Below the pieces are notes generated by a model. That model worked only from the letters and a program-made list of their open reading frames with translations, did not search any database and was not told where the DNA came from. A DNA stretch of 64,000 bases, from contig NZ_UWPB01000002.1 of NCBI RefSeq assembly GCF_900604945.1, positions 310,001 through 374,000 on the forward strand. The letters run 5' to 3'. Every line of letters begins with the position of its first letter. The first letter of the stretch is position 1. Below, in pieces: positions 1 through 7,624 of the stretch. The position numbers and the translations under genes are program-made. Origin of the DNA: Ruminococcus sp. Marseille-P6503 (GTDB lineage Bacteria; Bacillota; Clostridia; Oscillospirales; Ruminococcaceae).

Positions 1-714
1 CACTCGGCAAAGCACCACGCCGAGGGCTTCGGAATAGACGAAAGCAAGTTTTATCCCGTCGGTATCCCCAGAACGGATATCTTTTTTGACGAGGAATACA
101 AAAAGAATACCCGTCTGATGATGCTGGAGGAATTTCCCGCCTGCAAAAACGCGTCTAAGGTTTATCTTTACGCTCCGACCTTCAGAGGCGAAAATGCCGA
201 AAACGCATATTTCCCCTTTGACCGGTTTGACCTTAACGTATGGGGAGAATTTCTGCGGCAGACAAATTCGGTTCTTATTATAAAGCTTCACCCCTTCGTT
301 ACAAGGCGGGTCGAGATACCGCCGGAGTATTCCGATATTATCATAGACGCGTCGGATTACCGCGAGGTAAACGACATACTGTTTATCGTAGACGTGCTTA
401 TAACCGATTACTCGTCTATTATATACGAAATGTCGCTGCTTAAAAAGCCTATGCTCTTTTTCGCGTTCGACCGTAAATACTATGAAGCGACCAGAGATTT
501 CTATGAGCCCTACGAGGAGCTTGTTCCGGGAAAGATCGTCCATTCCTTTGACGAGCTGATGGAGGCGCTTAAAAATCAGGACTATCAGTTCCACAAGATG
601 GACAGCTTTATAAAGAAAAATTTCACCTATACAGACGGAAAAGCCACCGACAGAGTGATCGACCAGCTGATCATGGGACTTCCGCCTGCTGACAGCGGTA
701 CAGGAAAGGATTGA
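1..714 (+). CDS. CDP-glycerol:glycerophosphate glycerophosphotransferase-like protein, 5' truncated
   Basis: The frame is open from the first base, so the N-terminus lies outside the window and only the last 237 residues are seen. The sequence resembles the catalytic C-terminal half of TagB/TagF-type polymerases (Glyphos_transf family), which move glycerol- or ribitol-phosphate from a CDP carrier onto teichoic acid or capsule chains at the inner face of the membrane. Visible family marks are YLYAPTFRG, the basic KLHPF motif and TDYSSIIYE near the C-terminus, the last two matching the conserved HP and TDYSS motifs. Its stop lies 5 bases before the preferred start of the epimerase gene, so the two are likely co-transcribed. 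Whether the polymer is glycerol- or ribitol-based cannot be read from this fragment. Confidence 0.85.
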   Translation, partial: HSAKHHAEGFGIDESKFYPVGIPRTDIFFDEEYKKNTRLMMLEEFPACKNASKVYLYAPTFRGENAENAYFPFDRFDLNVWGEFLRQTNSVLIIKLHPFVTRRVEIPPEYSDIIIDASDYREVNDILFIVDVLITDYSSIIYEMSLLKKPMLFFAFDRKYYEATRDFYEPYEELVPGKIVHSFDELMEALKNQDYQFHKMDSFIKKNFTYTDGKATDRVIDQLIMGLPPADSGTGKD

Positions 715-719
715 TTTGT

Positions 720-1403
720 ATGGATTCACCGCAGAAGGGAATGATCTCAGTTTCAATGATGTGCGTAAGCATCGACCAGACCCTGGATTATCTTGCGGCT
801 TTTGAGAAAAACGGCGTAGAGCTTCTTCACATAGACGTTATGGACGGAGATTTTGTGCCTAATATCACGCTGGGCACCGATTATGTCAGACAGCTGAGAA
901 AACTTACGAAAATACCCTTTGATTTTCACTTCATGGTTACCGAGCCGGAGGAAAAAATGAAATGGTACGATATACAGGAAAACGACTATGTCGCGGTGCA
1001 TTACGAATCCACAAGGCACATCGACAAATGTATGCAGTATATCAGAAGTCTGGGAGCAAAGCCTATTCTCGCGCTTAATCCGGGAACTCCCATATGCGTG
1101 ATCGAGGAGGTTCTGGATTATCTGGACGGCGTTCTTGTCATGAGCGTTAATCCCGGCTTTGCGGGACAGAAGCTTATTCCCGGCACCCTTGAAAAAGTAA
1201 AAAGGGTAAGAAGCTTTCTTGACGAAAGAGACAGACAGGACGTTATCATCGAATCGGACGGAAATATGTCGAACGAAAACGTCCGGCTGGCCTACAGGGC
1301 AGGCTCGCGTATTTTCGTAGCGGGAACCTCAAGCATAGTAAAGCCCTCTCTTGACGGCGTGGACGAAAGGATCGCCGAAAAGAGAAAACATATGACGCTA
1401 TAA
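720..1403 (+). CDS. Ribulose-phosphate 3-epimerase family protein
   Basis: This is a 227-residue TIM-barrel protein of the Rpe family, which interconverts ribulose 5-phosphate and xylulose 5-phosphate or related ketose phosphates. Family motifs are LLHIDVMDGDFVPN (first catalytic Asp), FDFHFMV (metal-binding His) and NPGFAGQK (phosphate loop). The usual VDGG near the C-terminus reads ESDGNM, keeping the second catalytic Asp but not the following Gly. ATG at 720 is preferred over the TTG at 711 because GGAAAGGA lies 9 bases upstream of it. Position behind a teichoic-acid-type polymerase suggests it feeds a sugar-phosphate precursor for surface polymer, such as CDP-ribitol, rather than being the central pentose-phosphate enzyme. 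That is inference. Confidence 0.85.
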   Translation: MDSPQKGMISVSMMCVSIDQTLDYLAAFEKNGVELLHIDVMDGDFVPNITLGTDYVRQLRKLTKIPFDFHFMVTEPEEKMKWYDIQENDYVAVHYESTRHIDKCMQYIRSLGAKPILALNPGTPICVIEEVLDYLDGVLVMSVNPGFAGQKLIPGTLEKVKRVRSFLDERDRQDVIIESDGNMSNENVRLAYRAGSRIFVAGTSSIVKPSLDGVDERIAEKRKHMTL

Positions 1404-1410
1404 AACTACA

Positions 1411-1446
1411 GCATTGCCGCAGACGCTTTTGCCCTGCGGCATTTTT
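1411..1446 (+). terminator. Rho-independent terminator after the epimerase gene
   Basis: GCCGCAG (1416-1422) pairs with CTGCGGC (1434-1440) and is followed by ATTTTT. It lies 12 bases after the epimerase stop and closes the surface-polymer transcript. Confidence 0.7.
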
Positions 1447-1690
1447 CATTATCAGGCATTAAATACTTCACCCCTTCACTTACAGGCACAAAAGGGGCGG
1501 AGGTTGCACGCAAACGTGCAACTTTGCTTAAAAAAATTATGCTTGATCCCAAAATTCGTATTTCTGTACAAAAATCCAATGGAACATTTGTGCAAAGCGA
1601 CGGCAATTTTTTTGTTTTTAAACCGCCCCGTATATTTCGGCGCAAAAAGCAAATAATATTGTCAGCGTGAATAAGCTTATAAAATTACGG
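1447..1690. other. Gene-free stretch with one perfect palindrome
   Basis: About 240 bases without a supportable gene. The one clear structure is a perfect 8-bp inverted repeat, GTTGCACG / CGTGCAAC at 1503-1522, around a CAAA loop. It could be an operator or the remains of a terminator. The short reading frames here have no ribosome site or recognisable product. Confidence 0.4.
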
Positions 1691-1694
1691 ATTG

Positions 1695-1745
1695 GAGGAT
1701 TGTCCTCGCAGCTACGCTTCACGTCTGCTAAAGGCTGCGCAGGAC
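1695..1745 (+). promoter_or_regulatory. Structured leader able to hide the spoVAC ribosome site
   Basis: GTCCT (1702-1706) plus GCAGC (1708-1712) can pair with GCTGC (1734-1738) plus AGGAC (1741-1745). AGGA at 1741-1744 is the only good Shine-Dalgarno site for the ATG at 1753, with an 8-base spacer, so this stem would block initiation. GAGGA (1695-1699) can instead pair with TCCTC (1703-1707) and would free the ribosome site. The pairing is read directly from the sequence; the switching is inference. Confidence 0.45.
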
Positions 1746-1752
1746 GGAAATA

Positions 1753-2199
1753 ATGGATATAAAGTTAAGCAAATCTCAGTATTCCCAAATGTACAAGAAA
1801 GCTTCAGAGGGAACCAAGTGGTATCTGACCATACCTAAAGCGTTCGTCATTGGCGGACTTATCTGCGTGCTGGGAGAAGCTTTGCTGAATATGTACTCTT
1901 CCTACGGACTTTCCGAAAAAAACGCGGGAACGGCGACCTCGATAACTTTGATTCTTATTTCCGCGGTCCTTACCGGCTTCGGACTTTATGATAAAATTGC
2001 CAAGCACGGCGGAGCGGGAACTTTGGTGCCGATCACCGGCTTTGCCAACTCGGTAGTCGCTCCGGCTATAGAATTTAAGACCGAAGGGCTTGTGCTCGGT
2101 CTGGGTGCAAAGATATTTATTATCTCCGGCCCGGTGATCCTGTACGGAACGCTGGCAAGCGTCATCTACGGACTTATTTACTATCTTTTCTTCAGGTAA
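1753..2199 (+). CDS. spoVAC: Stage V sporulation protein AC homologue
   Basis: This 148-residue membrane protein matches SpoVAC, a component of the SpoVA channel that moves dipicolinic acid into the forespore and out at germination. About four hydrophobic segments are visible, with the hallmark stretches GTLVPITGFANSVV and LVLGLGAKIFIISGP. Length is usual for the family. No spoVAD or spoVAE follows, although these normally lie in the same operon, so it is an orphan here. The leader just upstream can fold over its ribosome site. Family assignment is strong. Whether it acts in a true sporulation programme or as a lone mechanosensitive-type channel, as proposed for SpoVAC in isolation, cannot be decided here. 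Confidence 0.9.
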   Translation: MDIKLSKSQYSQMYKKASEGTKWYLTIPKAFVIGGLICVLGEALLNMYSSYGLSEKNAGTATSITLILISAVLTGFGLYDKIAKHGGAGTLVPITGFANSVVAPAIEFKTEGLVLGLGAKIFIISGPVILYGTLASVIYGLIYYLFFR

Positions 2200-2254
2200 C
2201 TACAGCTTCCGTTCAGAGGTCTCAGAATCCGCTTACGAAATAAAGCATAAAAAA

Positions 2255-2272
2255 TCCCCGTCCCTGCGGGGA
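2255..2272. other. Short GC hairpin between spoVAC and the next gene
   Basis: TCCCCG and CGGGGA flank a six-base loop. The adjoining run is A-rich on the upstream side of the plus strand, so as a terminator it would suit the minus strand better. Its role for the plus-strand spoVAC transcript is uncertain. Confidence 0.35.
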
Positions 2273-2315
2273 AAATACATATAAACTTATTTATGTGCAA
2301 AGAAAAAACTGCCGC

Positions 2316-2344
2316 TTGCAAACTGCGACGATTTATGTTATTAT
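2316..2344 (+). promoter_or_regulatory. Sigma-A type promoter for the cysteine-cluster gene
   Basis: TTGCAA at 2316-2321, a 17-base spacer, and TATTAT at 2339-2344, about 70 bases before the ATG at 2417. Confidence 0.5.
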
Positions 2345-2416
2345 AAATACAGCGCTCTGTCTGTTTATCATAAGAACAGCAGAGCGGCAGATTCTGATAA
2401 AAGGCGGTTATTTCAA

Positions 2417-2902
2417 ATGCTTAAAAATCTGCTTTCAAAAGAAGAATGCGCCGAATGCCGGATATGCTGTTCGTTTGACAGCTACGATCTGTGGGAAACT
2501 CCGGTTATCACCAGAAGCAAGGCAAGCCAGATACTTCAGGATTACAAGCCGGAGCAGGAGTTTGTCAAGCAAGGCGGGCATTTCCTTTTAAAAATGGAAA
2601 AGGAGCCCGACGCCGATCTCTACTACTGCTCGCTGCTGGATCATTCCAAGGGCTGCATAATGGGAAACGAAAAGCCCTTCGACTGCAGGATCTGGCCGTT
2701 CAGGATAATGTCGCTTGACGGGACTAATGTTATTACCCTCTCTCCGGTCTGTCCGATAGTAAAGACCCGTCCGCTGGATAAAATAATGAAGGTATGCTCC
2801 GAAATAAGCGGCGAGATATTTGAGGAGGCAAAAAAGCACCCCGAATACGTCAAGCCCTACTTAAAGGGCTATCCTATCATCGCCGTAGAGCGCGACGCTT
2901 AA
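2417..2902 (+). CDS. YkgJ-type cysteine-cluster (metal-chelating) protein
   Basis: A soluble protein of 161 residues with a leading CAECRICC cluster (residues 11-18) and later Cys residues in YYCSLLDHSKGCIMG, PFDCRIWPF and LSPVCP. This spacing is that of the YkgJ/UPF0153 family, thought to bind zinc or an iron-sulphur cluster; the biochemical role is not established. Start at ATG 2417 is supported by AAAGGCGG upstream. It is a single-gene transcript with its own promoter and a strong terminator behind it. Confidence 0.75.
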   Translation: MLKNLLSKEECAECRICCSFDSYDLWETPVITRSKASQILQDYKPEQEFVKQGGHFLLKMEKEPDADLYYCSLLDHSKGCIMGNEKPFDCRIWPFRIMSLDGTNVITLSPVCPIVKTRPLDKIMKVCSEISGEIFEEAKKHPEYVKPYLKGYPIIAVERDA

Positions 2903-2926
2903 TTTGCGTTTAAAACAGCTGAATAT

Positions 2927-2967
2927 AAAACGACAGGGAACGGCGTTTGAGCTGTTCCCTGTCGTTT
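2927..2967. terminator. Bidirectional terminator between convergent genes
   Basis: A near-perfect stem, AAAACGACAGGGAAC against GTTCCCTGTCGTTTT, with A and T runs on both flanks. It serves the cysteine-cluster gene on the plus strand and the dehydratase-like gene on the minus strand. Confidence 0.9.
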
Positions 2968-3030
2968 TCAGCTTAACCGGCATAGCTTCGCCGAGCCTGC
3001 CGAAGCAAAATATTATCCGTACTGTTACCG

Positions 3031-4290
3031 CTAGATCTTAGCGTTGGCGAGCATAAGCTTTATCCGGTTTTCCTGATTTACCTTAGTCGCGCCCGGGTCG
3101 TAGTCGATAGCTACTATATTGGCGTCAGGATACGCCTCCTTTATCACTCTCGACATACCCTTTGCCACAATGTGATTGGGCAGGCATCCGAAAGGCTGGG
3201 CGCATATGATATTTTTTGTGCCCGTTTCCGCCAGCGCAGCCATTTCCGCTGTAATAAGCCAGCCCTCGCCCATCTTCACACCCTGATGAATGTACTTGTC
3301 GGCGCATTTTCTCAGGTGCTCAAAATCATGAGGCGGCTGGAAAACCCCGTGCTCCTCAATGACCTTTATCTGCTGACGCTGGAATTTATACAGAACCTTA
3401 TAGCCTATGCCGTACATAAGCGTGCGGCTTGTTTTTTTATCATAAAGATCCGCGTCGTTTATCAGATCCGAAGCGCAGTAAAGAATAAAATCAAGCAGCC
3501 CCGGCACATTAGGCTCGCAGCCCTCCGACAGCAGAAATTCGTTCAGATGATTGTTCGCCAGCGGCGAATATTTAACATATATTTCCCCTACCACGCCTAC
3601 TCTGGGCTTTTTCTCCTTTGAACGGGGAATCGCCGCAAATTCTTTCAGCATCGCCTTGTAGATCGGCTTGGGAGAAAGATAATCGTTGGTTTCCATAAGC
3701 TTTCCGAGCCGGTGCTGCCACCTTGCCAGAAGCTGGTCGGTTATATTGGGCGTAAGCTCATAGGGCTTGCACTGGTTATACAGCAGCATGAGCATATCGC
3801 CGTACATAACGGCGTATACCAGCCTGAGCGCTATTGCCGGAGTCATCGGAAACGCCGGATTTTTTTCAAGTCCGCTGAAATTCAGGGATATAACCGGAAC
3901 CTGCGGAAACTGAGCCGCTACCGCCTTTCTTATAAGGTGAATGTAATTTGAAGCTCTGCAGCCTCCTCCCGTCTGGGACATAAGCAGAGCAGTTTTGTTC
4001 ACGTCGTATTTTCCGCTTTTAAGAGCGTCCATAAACTGCCCGATAACCAGAAGGGCAGGATAGCAGGCGTCGTTATGGGTGTTTTTCAGTCCCTCGTCTA
4101 TAACGTTTCTCGAGGTGTTCTGCAGCAGCTCCATGTGATAGCCGTATTTTTCATATATTTTTATTATAAGCTTAAAATGTATCGGAAGCATATCGGGGAT
4201 CAGTATCGTGTAATCCTTTTTCATATCCTCGGTGAATACCGTTTTATATACGCGCTCCGAGCCCATTTTAGCTGTTTTTTCCTCGCTCAC
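3031..4290 (-). CDS. 2-hydroxyacyl-CoA dehydratase-like subunit, partner of the activator
   Basis: The 419 residues match the C-terminal module of the very large activase-type proteins of Clostridia that fuse two BcrA/BadF ATPase domains, DUF2229 and a dehydratase-like domain. Visible landmarks are QTGGGCRASNY, GEIYVKYSP and CAQPFGCLPNHIVAKG, whose Cys residues could hold an iron-sulphur cluster as in HgdB-type subunits. The gene starts inside the end of the upstream activator gene (4-base ATGA overlap), so the two are translationally coupled and probably form one complex. No acyl-CoA pathway gene lies nearby and the substrate is unknown. Confidence 0.75.
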   Translation of the reverse strand: MSEEKTAKMGSERVYKTVFTEDMKKDYTILIPDMLPIHFKLIIKIYEKYGYHMELLQNTSRNVIDEGLKNTHNDACYPALLVIGQFMDALKSGKYDVNKTALLMSQTGGGCRASNYIHLIRKAVAAQFPQVPVISLNFSGLEKNPAFPMTPAIALRLVYAVMYGDMLMLLYNQCKPYELTPNITDQLLARWQHRLGKLMETNDYLSPKPIYKAMLKEFAAIPRSKEKKPRVGVVGEIYVKYSPLANNHLNEFLLSEGCEPNVPGLLDFILYCASDLINDADLYDKKTSRTLMYGIGYKVLYKFQRQQIKVIEEHGVFQPPHDFEHLRKCADKYIHQGVKMGEGWLITAEMAALAETGTKNIICAQPFGCLPNHIVAKGMSRVIKEAYPDANIVAIDYDPGATKVNQENRIKLMLANAKI

Positions 4291-7235
4291 TTCGCGTTCT
4301 CCTCCTTTTCCTCCAGAGCGGCGGCCAGCGAACGGAGTCTGATCTTCGCCGCGCCGAGATTTGTTATCTCGTCTATTTTCAGCTGAGTGTACAGCTTTCC
4401 TTTTTCCTCGAGAATAGCTCTTACCTCGTCGGCAGTAACGGCGTCGATTCCGCAGCCGAAGGATACAAGCTGAACAAGCTGCATATCATCGTTCTGACAA
4501 ACGTACTGAGCCGCCCTGTAAAGCCTTGAATGGTATGTCCACTGGTTAAGCACGTCAAGCGGGGGACAGTCAACCAGTCCCGCCACGCTGTCCTCCGTAA
4601 CGACCGCGAAGCCAAGAGAGCCTATAAGCTTATGTATTCCATGATTTATCTCCGGGTCGATATGATAGGGACGTCCCGCGAGAACGATTATCTTCTGACC
4701 GTTCCTTCTCGCCTGAGCGATTATCTCCTGAGCCTTTCTCTCAATATGGCGGCGGTGTCTTATCTGCTCGGAATAAGCCCTGTTAAGCACCGAAGCGACC
4801 TGCTTGGCAGTGATCCTGTAGCCTGCAAGCGACGCCGCGACTACCTTTGCAACGTGCTTTTTGATATTTATATCCAAATACGGAGCGATGAAGTTGCCGC
4901 TGTTAAGCTCGGGAATATTAGCTTTTAAAAGCTCCGGGTAATAAGCGACCACAGGACAGTTGTAGTGATTATCCGACTGCCCCTCGTCAACGTTATAGCT
5001 CATGCAGGGATAGAATATGAAGTCCACGCCCTTGTCAAGCAGGCTCTGAATATGACCGTGACATATCTTTGCAGGATAGCATACGGTATCCGAGGGAATG
5101 GTCTGCTGTCCCTTGTAATAGGTATCTCTTGTGGATTCCTCCGAGAACACTACCTCGAAGCCCAGCTCGGTAAGAAGGGTATGGAAAAACGGCATAAGAT
5201 CGTAAAATTCCAGCGCCAGCGGGATACCCGCTCTTGCTATGGGCTTAGCCGGCTTTTTCTTCTCAAAATCCAGAATACGGTTATATTTGTATTCTACCAT
5301 ATTTTCAATACGGTTTTCCAGCTTTATTCCCGCTCCCTTTTCGCAGCGGTTTCCGGAAATAAACCTGTGGCCGTCGTTGAATTTTATTACGGTCAGACTG
5401 CAGTGAGCGGTACAGCCTCTGCACTGAGTCGCCATTGAGTTGTAGGCAAACTCCGTAAGCTGCCTCCTGTTCAGCAGACCTGAGGGCTTTGTGCCGCTCT
5501 TTGATTTTTCCATCGCGAAGAGAGCGCAGCCCAGCGCTCCCATAAGCCCGGCTATAGCCGGACGGATAACGTTCCTGCCAAGCTCCGTTTCAAAGGAACG
5601 CAGAACCGCGTCGTTAAGAAAGGTTCCTCCCTGAACGACTATGTTCTTTCCCAGCTCCTCCACCGACTTGGCTCTTATTACCTTGTAAATAGCGTTTTTG
5701 ATTATAGACGAGGAAAGCCCCGCGGAAATATCCTCAACGCTCGCTCCGTCCTTCTGAGCCTGCTTTACGGAGGAATTCATAAACACCGTACATCTTGAGC
5801 CAAGCTCCACAGGCGCCTTTGCAAAAAGCCCCAGCCTTGCGAACTCCGATATTTCATAGCCCATCGCCTGAGCAAAGGTCTGTATGAACGAGCCGCAGCC
5901 GGAAGAGCAGGCCTCGTTCAGCATAATGCTGTCGATAGCGTTGTTTTTTATCTTGAAGCATTTGATATCCTGTCCGCCTATATCTATGATAAAATCGACG
6001 TCGGGGCAGAAATACGCCGCCGCCTTGTAATGAGCCACGGTTTCAACAATACCGTAATCAACTCCCAGACCCGCTTTTATCAGATCCTCCCCGTAGCCGG
6101 TTACCGCCGAGGACCTGATATTAAGTCCGTCGGTGCATATGGAATATATCTCCTCCAGCTTGGCGGCGATAACGTCAAGAGGCTGACCCTTGTTTGAGCC
6201 GTAATACTGGTACAGAAGCTTTCCCTCAGGAGTTATAAGCACAAGCTTCGTAGTGGTCGAGCCGGCGTCTATTCCCAGATAGGCGTCGCCCCTGTAGGTC
6301 TTTATATCCTCATATTTAAGGTCGGACTGCTTATGCCTTTCAACAAATCTTCTGTAATCCTCCTGCGACTCAAACAGAGGCTTTCCGGTTACGATCGAAT
6401 CCTTTGCCTTTGCGTTCAGTATCTTATCAAGCGCCTCGTCTATAGTCATCTCCTCGCCCATTTGCTGAGCGTGGAGCGCCGAGCCGTACGCCATAAAGCA
6501 GGGTGCAAGCTCAGGGAAAACCGCATTGTCCTCGTCTAACCCAAGAGTGTCCACAAACGCCTTTCTGAGTCCGCTGAGGAAGGAAAGAGGTCCTCCGAGG
6601 AAAAGCACCTTACCCGCGATTTTTCTGCCCTGCGCCAGTCCTGAAACCGTCTGATCAACTACCGCCTGAAAAATAGAAGCGGCAATATCCTCTTTTTTTG
6701 CTCCCTGATTGAGCAGCGGCTGAATATCTGATTTTGCAAAAACGCCGCAGCGCGAAGCAATAGGATATATCTTTTCAGCATGGAGCGAAAGCTCGTTCAG
6801 CTCGTCCGGAGCAACGCCCAAAAGCCCCGCCATCTGGTCGATAAAGGCTCCGGTTCCTCCGGCGCAGGAGCCGTTCATTCGCTGCTCGACTCCGCCGGTA
6901 AGGAAGATTATCTTCGCGTCCTCTCCGCCCAGCTCGACAACCACGTCGGCGTCGGGATAAGCCTTGTTTACCGCTGTAAAGGCAGAGAATACCTCCTGAA
7001 CAAAGGTTATTCCGCAGGCTTCGGCGATTCCCAGCCCCGCCGAGCCTGTAATGGCGATTTTAAACGTTTCCGCCGGATAAAGCTCTCTTATCAGCCTGAG
7101 CTGTTCTCCCACCGTTTCGCGGACCTTTGAAAAATGTCTTTCATATTTATTGTAAACAATGTTATCTCCGTCAAGAATAACGGTCTTGACTGTCGTAGAG
7201 CCTACATCTATACCAAGGCTGTAAATTTTATTCAT
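4287..7235 (-). CDS. Double-ATPase acyl-CoA dehydratase activator (BcrA/BadF family plus DUF2229)
   Basis: A protein of 982 residues. Two ASKHA-type ATPase domains lie in tandem: the first begins LGIDVGSTTVKTVILDGD, with NGSCAGGTGAFIDQMAG as its cluster-binding loop; the second begins YLGIDAGSTTTKLVLI, with NEACSSGCGSFIQTFAQ. A DUF2229-type region follows, containing CRGCTAHCSL, FYPCMSYN and PVVAYYPE. Family members bind a [4Fe-4S] cluster between subunits and use ATP to push an electron into a partner dehydratase. The second of two nearby ATGs (7235) is chosen because AGAGG sits 8-9 bases upstream; ATG 7241 is too close to it. Relatives are often fused to the downstream subunit, which is a separate gene here. 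Confidence 0.85.
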   Translation of the reverse strand: MNKIYSLGIDVGSTTVKTVILDGDNIVYNKYERHFSKVRETVGEQLRLIRELYPAETFKIAITGSAGLGIAEACGITFVQEVFSAFTAVNKAYPDADVVVELGGEDAKIIFLTGGVEQRMNGSCAGGTGAFIDQMAGLLGVAPDELNELSLHAEKIYPIASRCGVFAKSDIQPLLNQGAKKEDIAASIFQAVVDQTVSGLAQGRKIAGKVLFLGGPLSFLSGLRKAFVDTLGLDEDNAVFPELAPCFMAYGSALHAQQMGEEMTIDEALDKILNAKAKDSIVTGKPLFESQEDYRRFVERHKQSDLKYEDIKTYRGDAYLGIDAGSTTTKLVLITPEGKLLYQYYGSNKGQPLDVIAAKLEEIYSICTDGLNIRSSAVTGYGEDLIKAGLGVDYGIVETVAHYKAAAYFCPDVDFIIDIGGQDIKCFKIKNNAIDSIMLNEACSSGCGSFIQTFAQAMGYEISEFARLGLFAKAPVELGSRCTVFMNSSVKQAQKDGASVEDISAGLSSSIIKNAIYKVIRAKSVEELGKNIVVQGGTFLNDAVLRSFETELGRNVIRPAIAGLMGALGCALFAMEKSKSGTKPSGLLNRRQLTEFAYNSMATQCRGCTAHCSLTVIKFNDGHRFISGNRCEKGAGIKLENRIENMVEYKYNRILDFEKKKPAKPIARAGIPLALEFYDLMPFFHTLLTELGFEVVFSEESTRDTYYKGQQTIPSDTVCYPAKICHGHIQSLLDKGVDFIFYPCMSYNVDEGQSDNHYNCPVVAYYPELLKANIPELNSGNFIAPYLDINIKKHVAKVVAASLAGYRITAKQVASVLNRAYSEQIRHRRHIERKAQEIIAQARRNGQKIIVLAGRPYHIDPEINHGIHKLIGSLGFAVVTEDSVAGLVDCPPLDVLNQWTYHSRLYRAAQYVCQNDDMQLVQLVSFGCGIDAVTADEVRAILEEKGKLYTQLKIDEITNLGAAKIRLRSLAAALEEKEENAK

Positions 7236-7276
7236 CAGCATTACCTCTTTGCTATATGTATTTCGTATACTTTTAT

Positions 7277-7304
7277 ATTATATCATAAACTTTGCAAAAA
7301 TCAA
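7277..7304 (-). promoter_or_regulatory. Promoter for the activator operon
   Basis: Read on the minus strand: TTGATT (7304-7299), a 16-base spacer and a perfect TATAAT (7282-7277), about 40 bases upstream of the start codon. Confidence 0.6.
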
Positions 7305-7554
7305 ATACTTTTTCCCGTCTCGGCAAAACTTTAAGACATTATACAAAAATCAATTATTATTAATTCGCAAATTATGCAGATCAAAGCAGGATAAAATAGA
7401 AAGGATTTACAACCTGCCGCGGAACATTGCTTCCGGCAAAACGCAAAAGCGTTTGATCCTGATCTGATATAACATATATACAAACCGGACGTCCGAAAAT
7501 TGTTCAGTATATATAAATTGGAATGTCATGGCTTAAAGATTTTCCGCATATCCC
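7305..7554. other. AT-rich divergent intergenic region
   Basis: It separates the minus-strand activator operon from serC. Apart from the promoters at each edge I see no gene, riboswitch or hairpin that I can support. Confidence 0.5.
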
Positions 7555-7583
7555 TTGACTTTAACAGGGAAAAGTAATATAAT
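7555..7583 (+). promoter_or_regulatory. Strong sigma-A promoter of serC
   Basis: TTGACT (7555-7560), exactly 17 bases, then TATAAT (7578-7583). The transcript start would lie about 30 bases before the serC start codon, so no long regulatory leader fits. Confidence 0.85.
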
Positions 7584-7624
7584 AATAATGTTAATTTATT
7601 TTTAATTTCATGGAGGGTATTATA

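Noticed and set aside
1406-1656. Overlapping 79-80 codon frames on both strands between the epimerase and spoVAC
   Set aside because: They include the terminator, have no ribosome site and no family resemblance.
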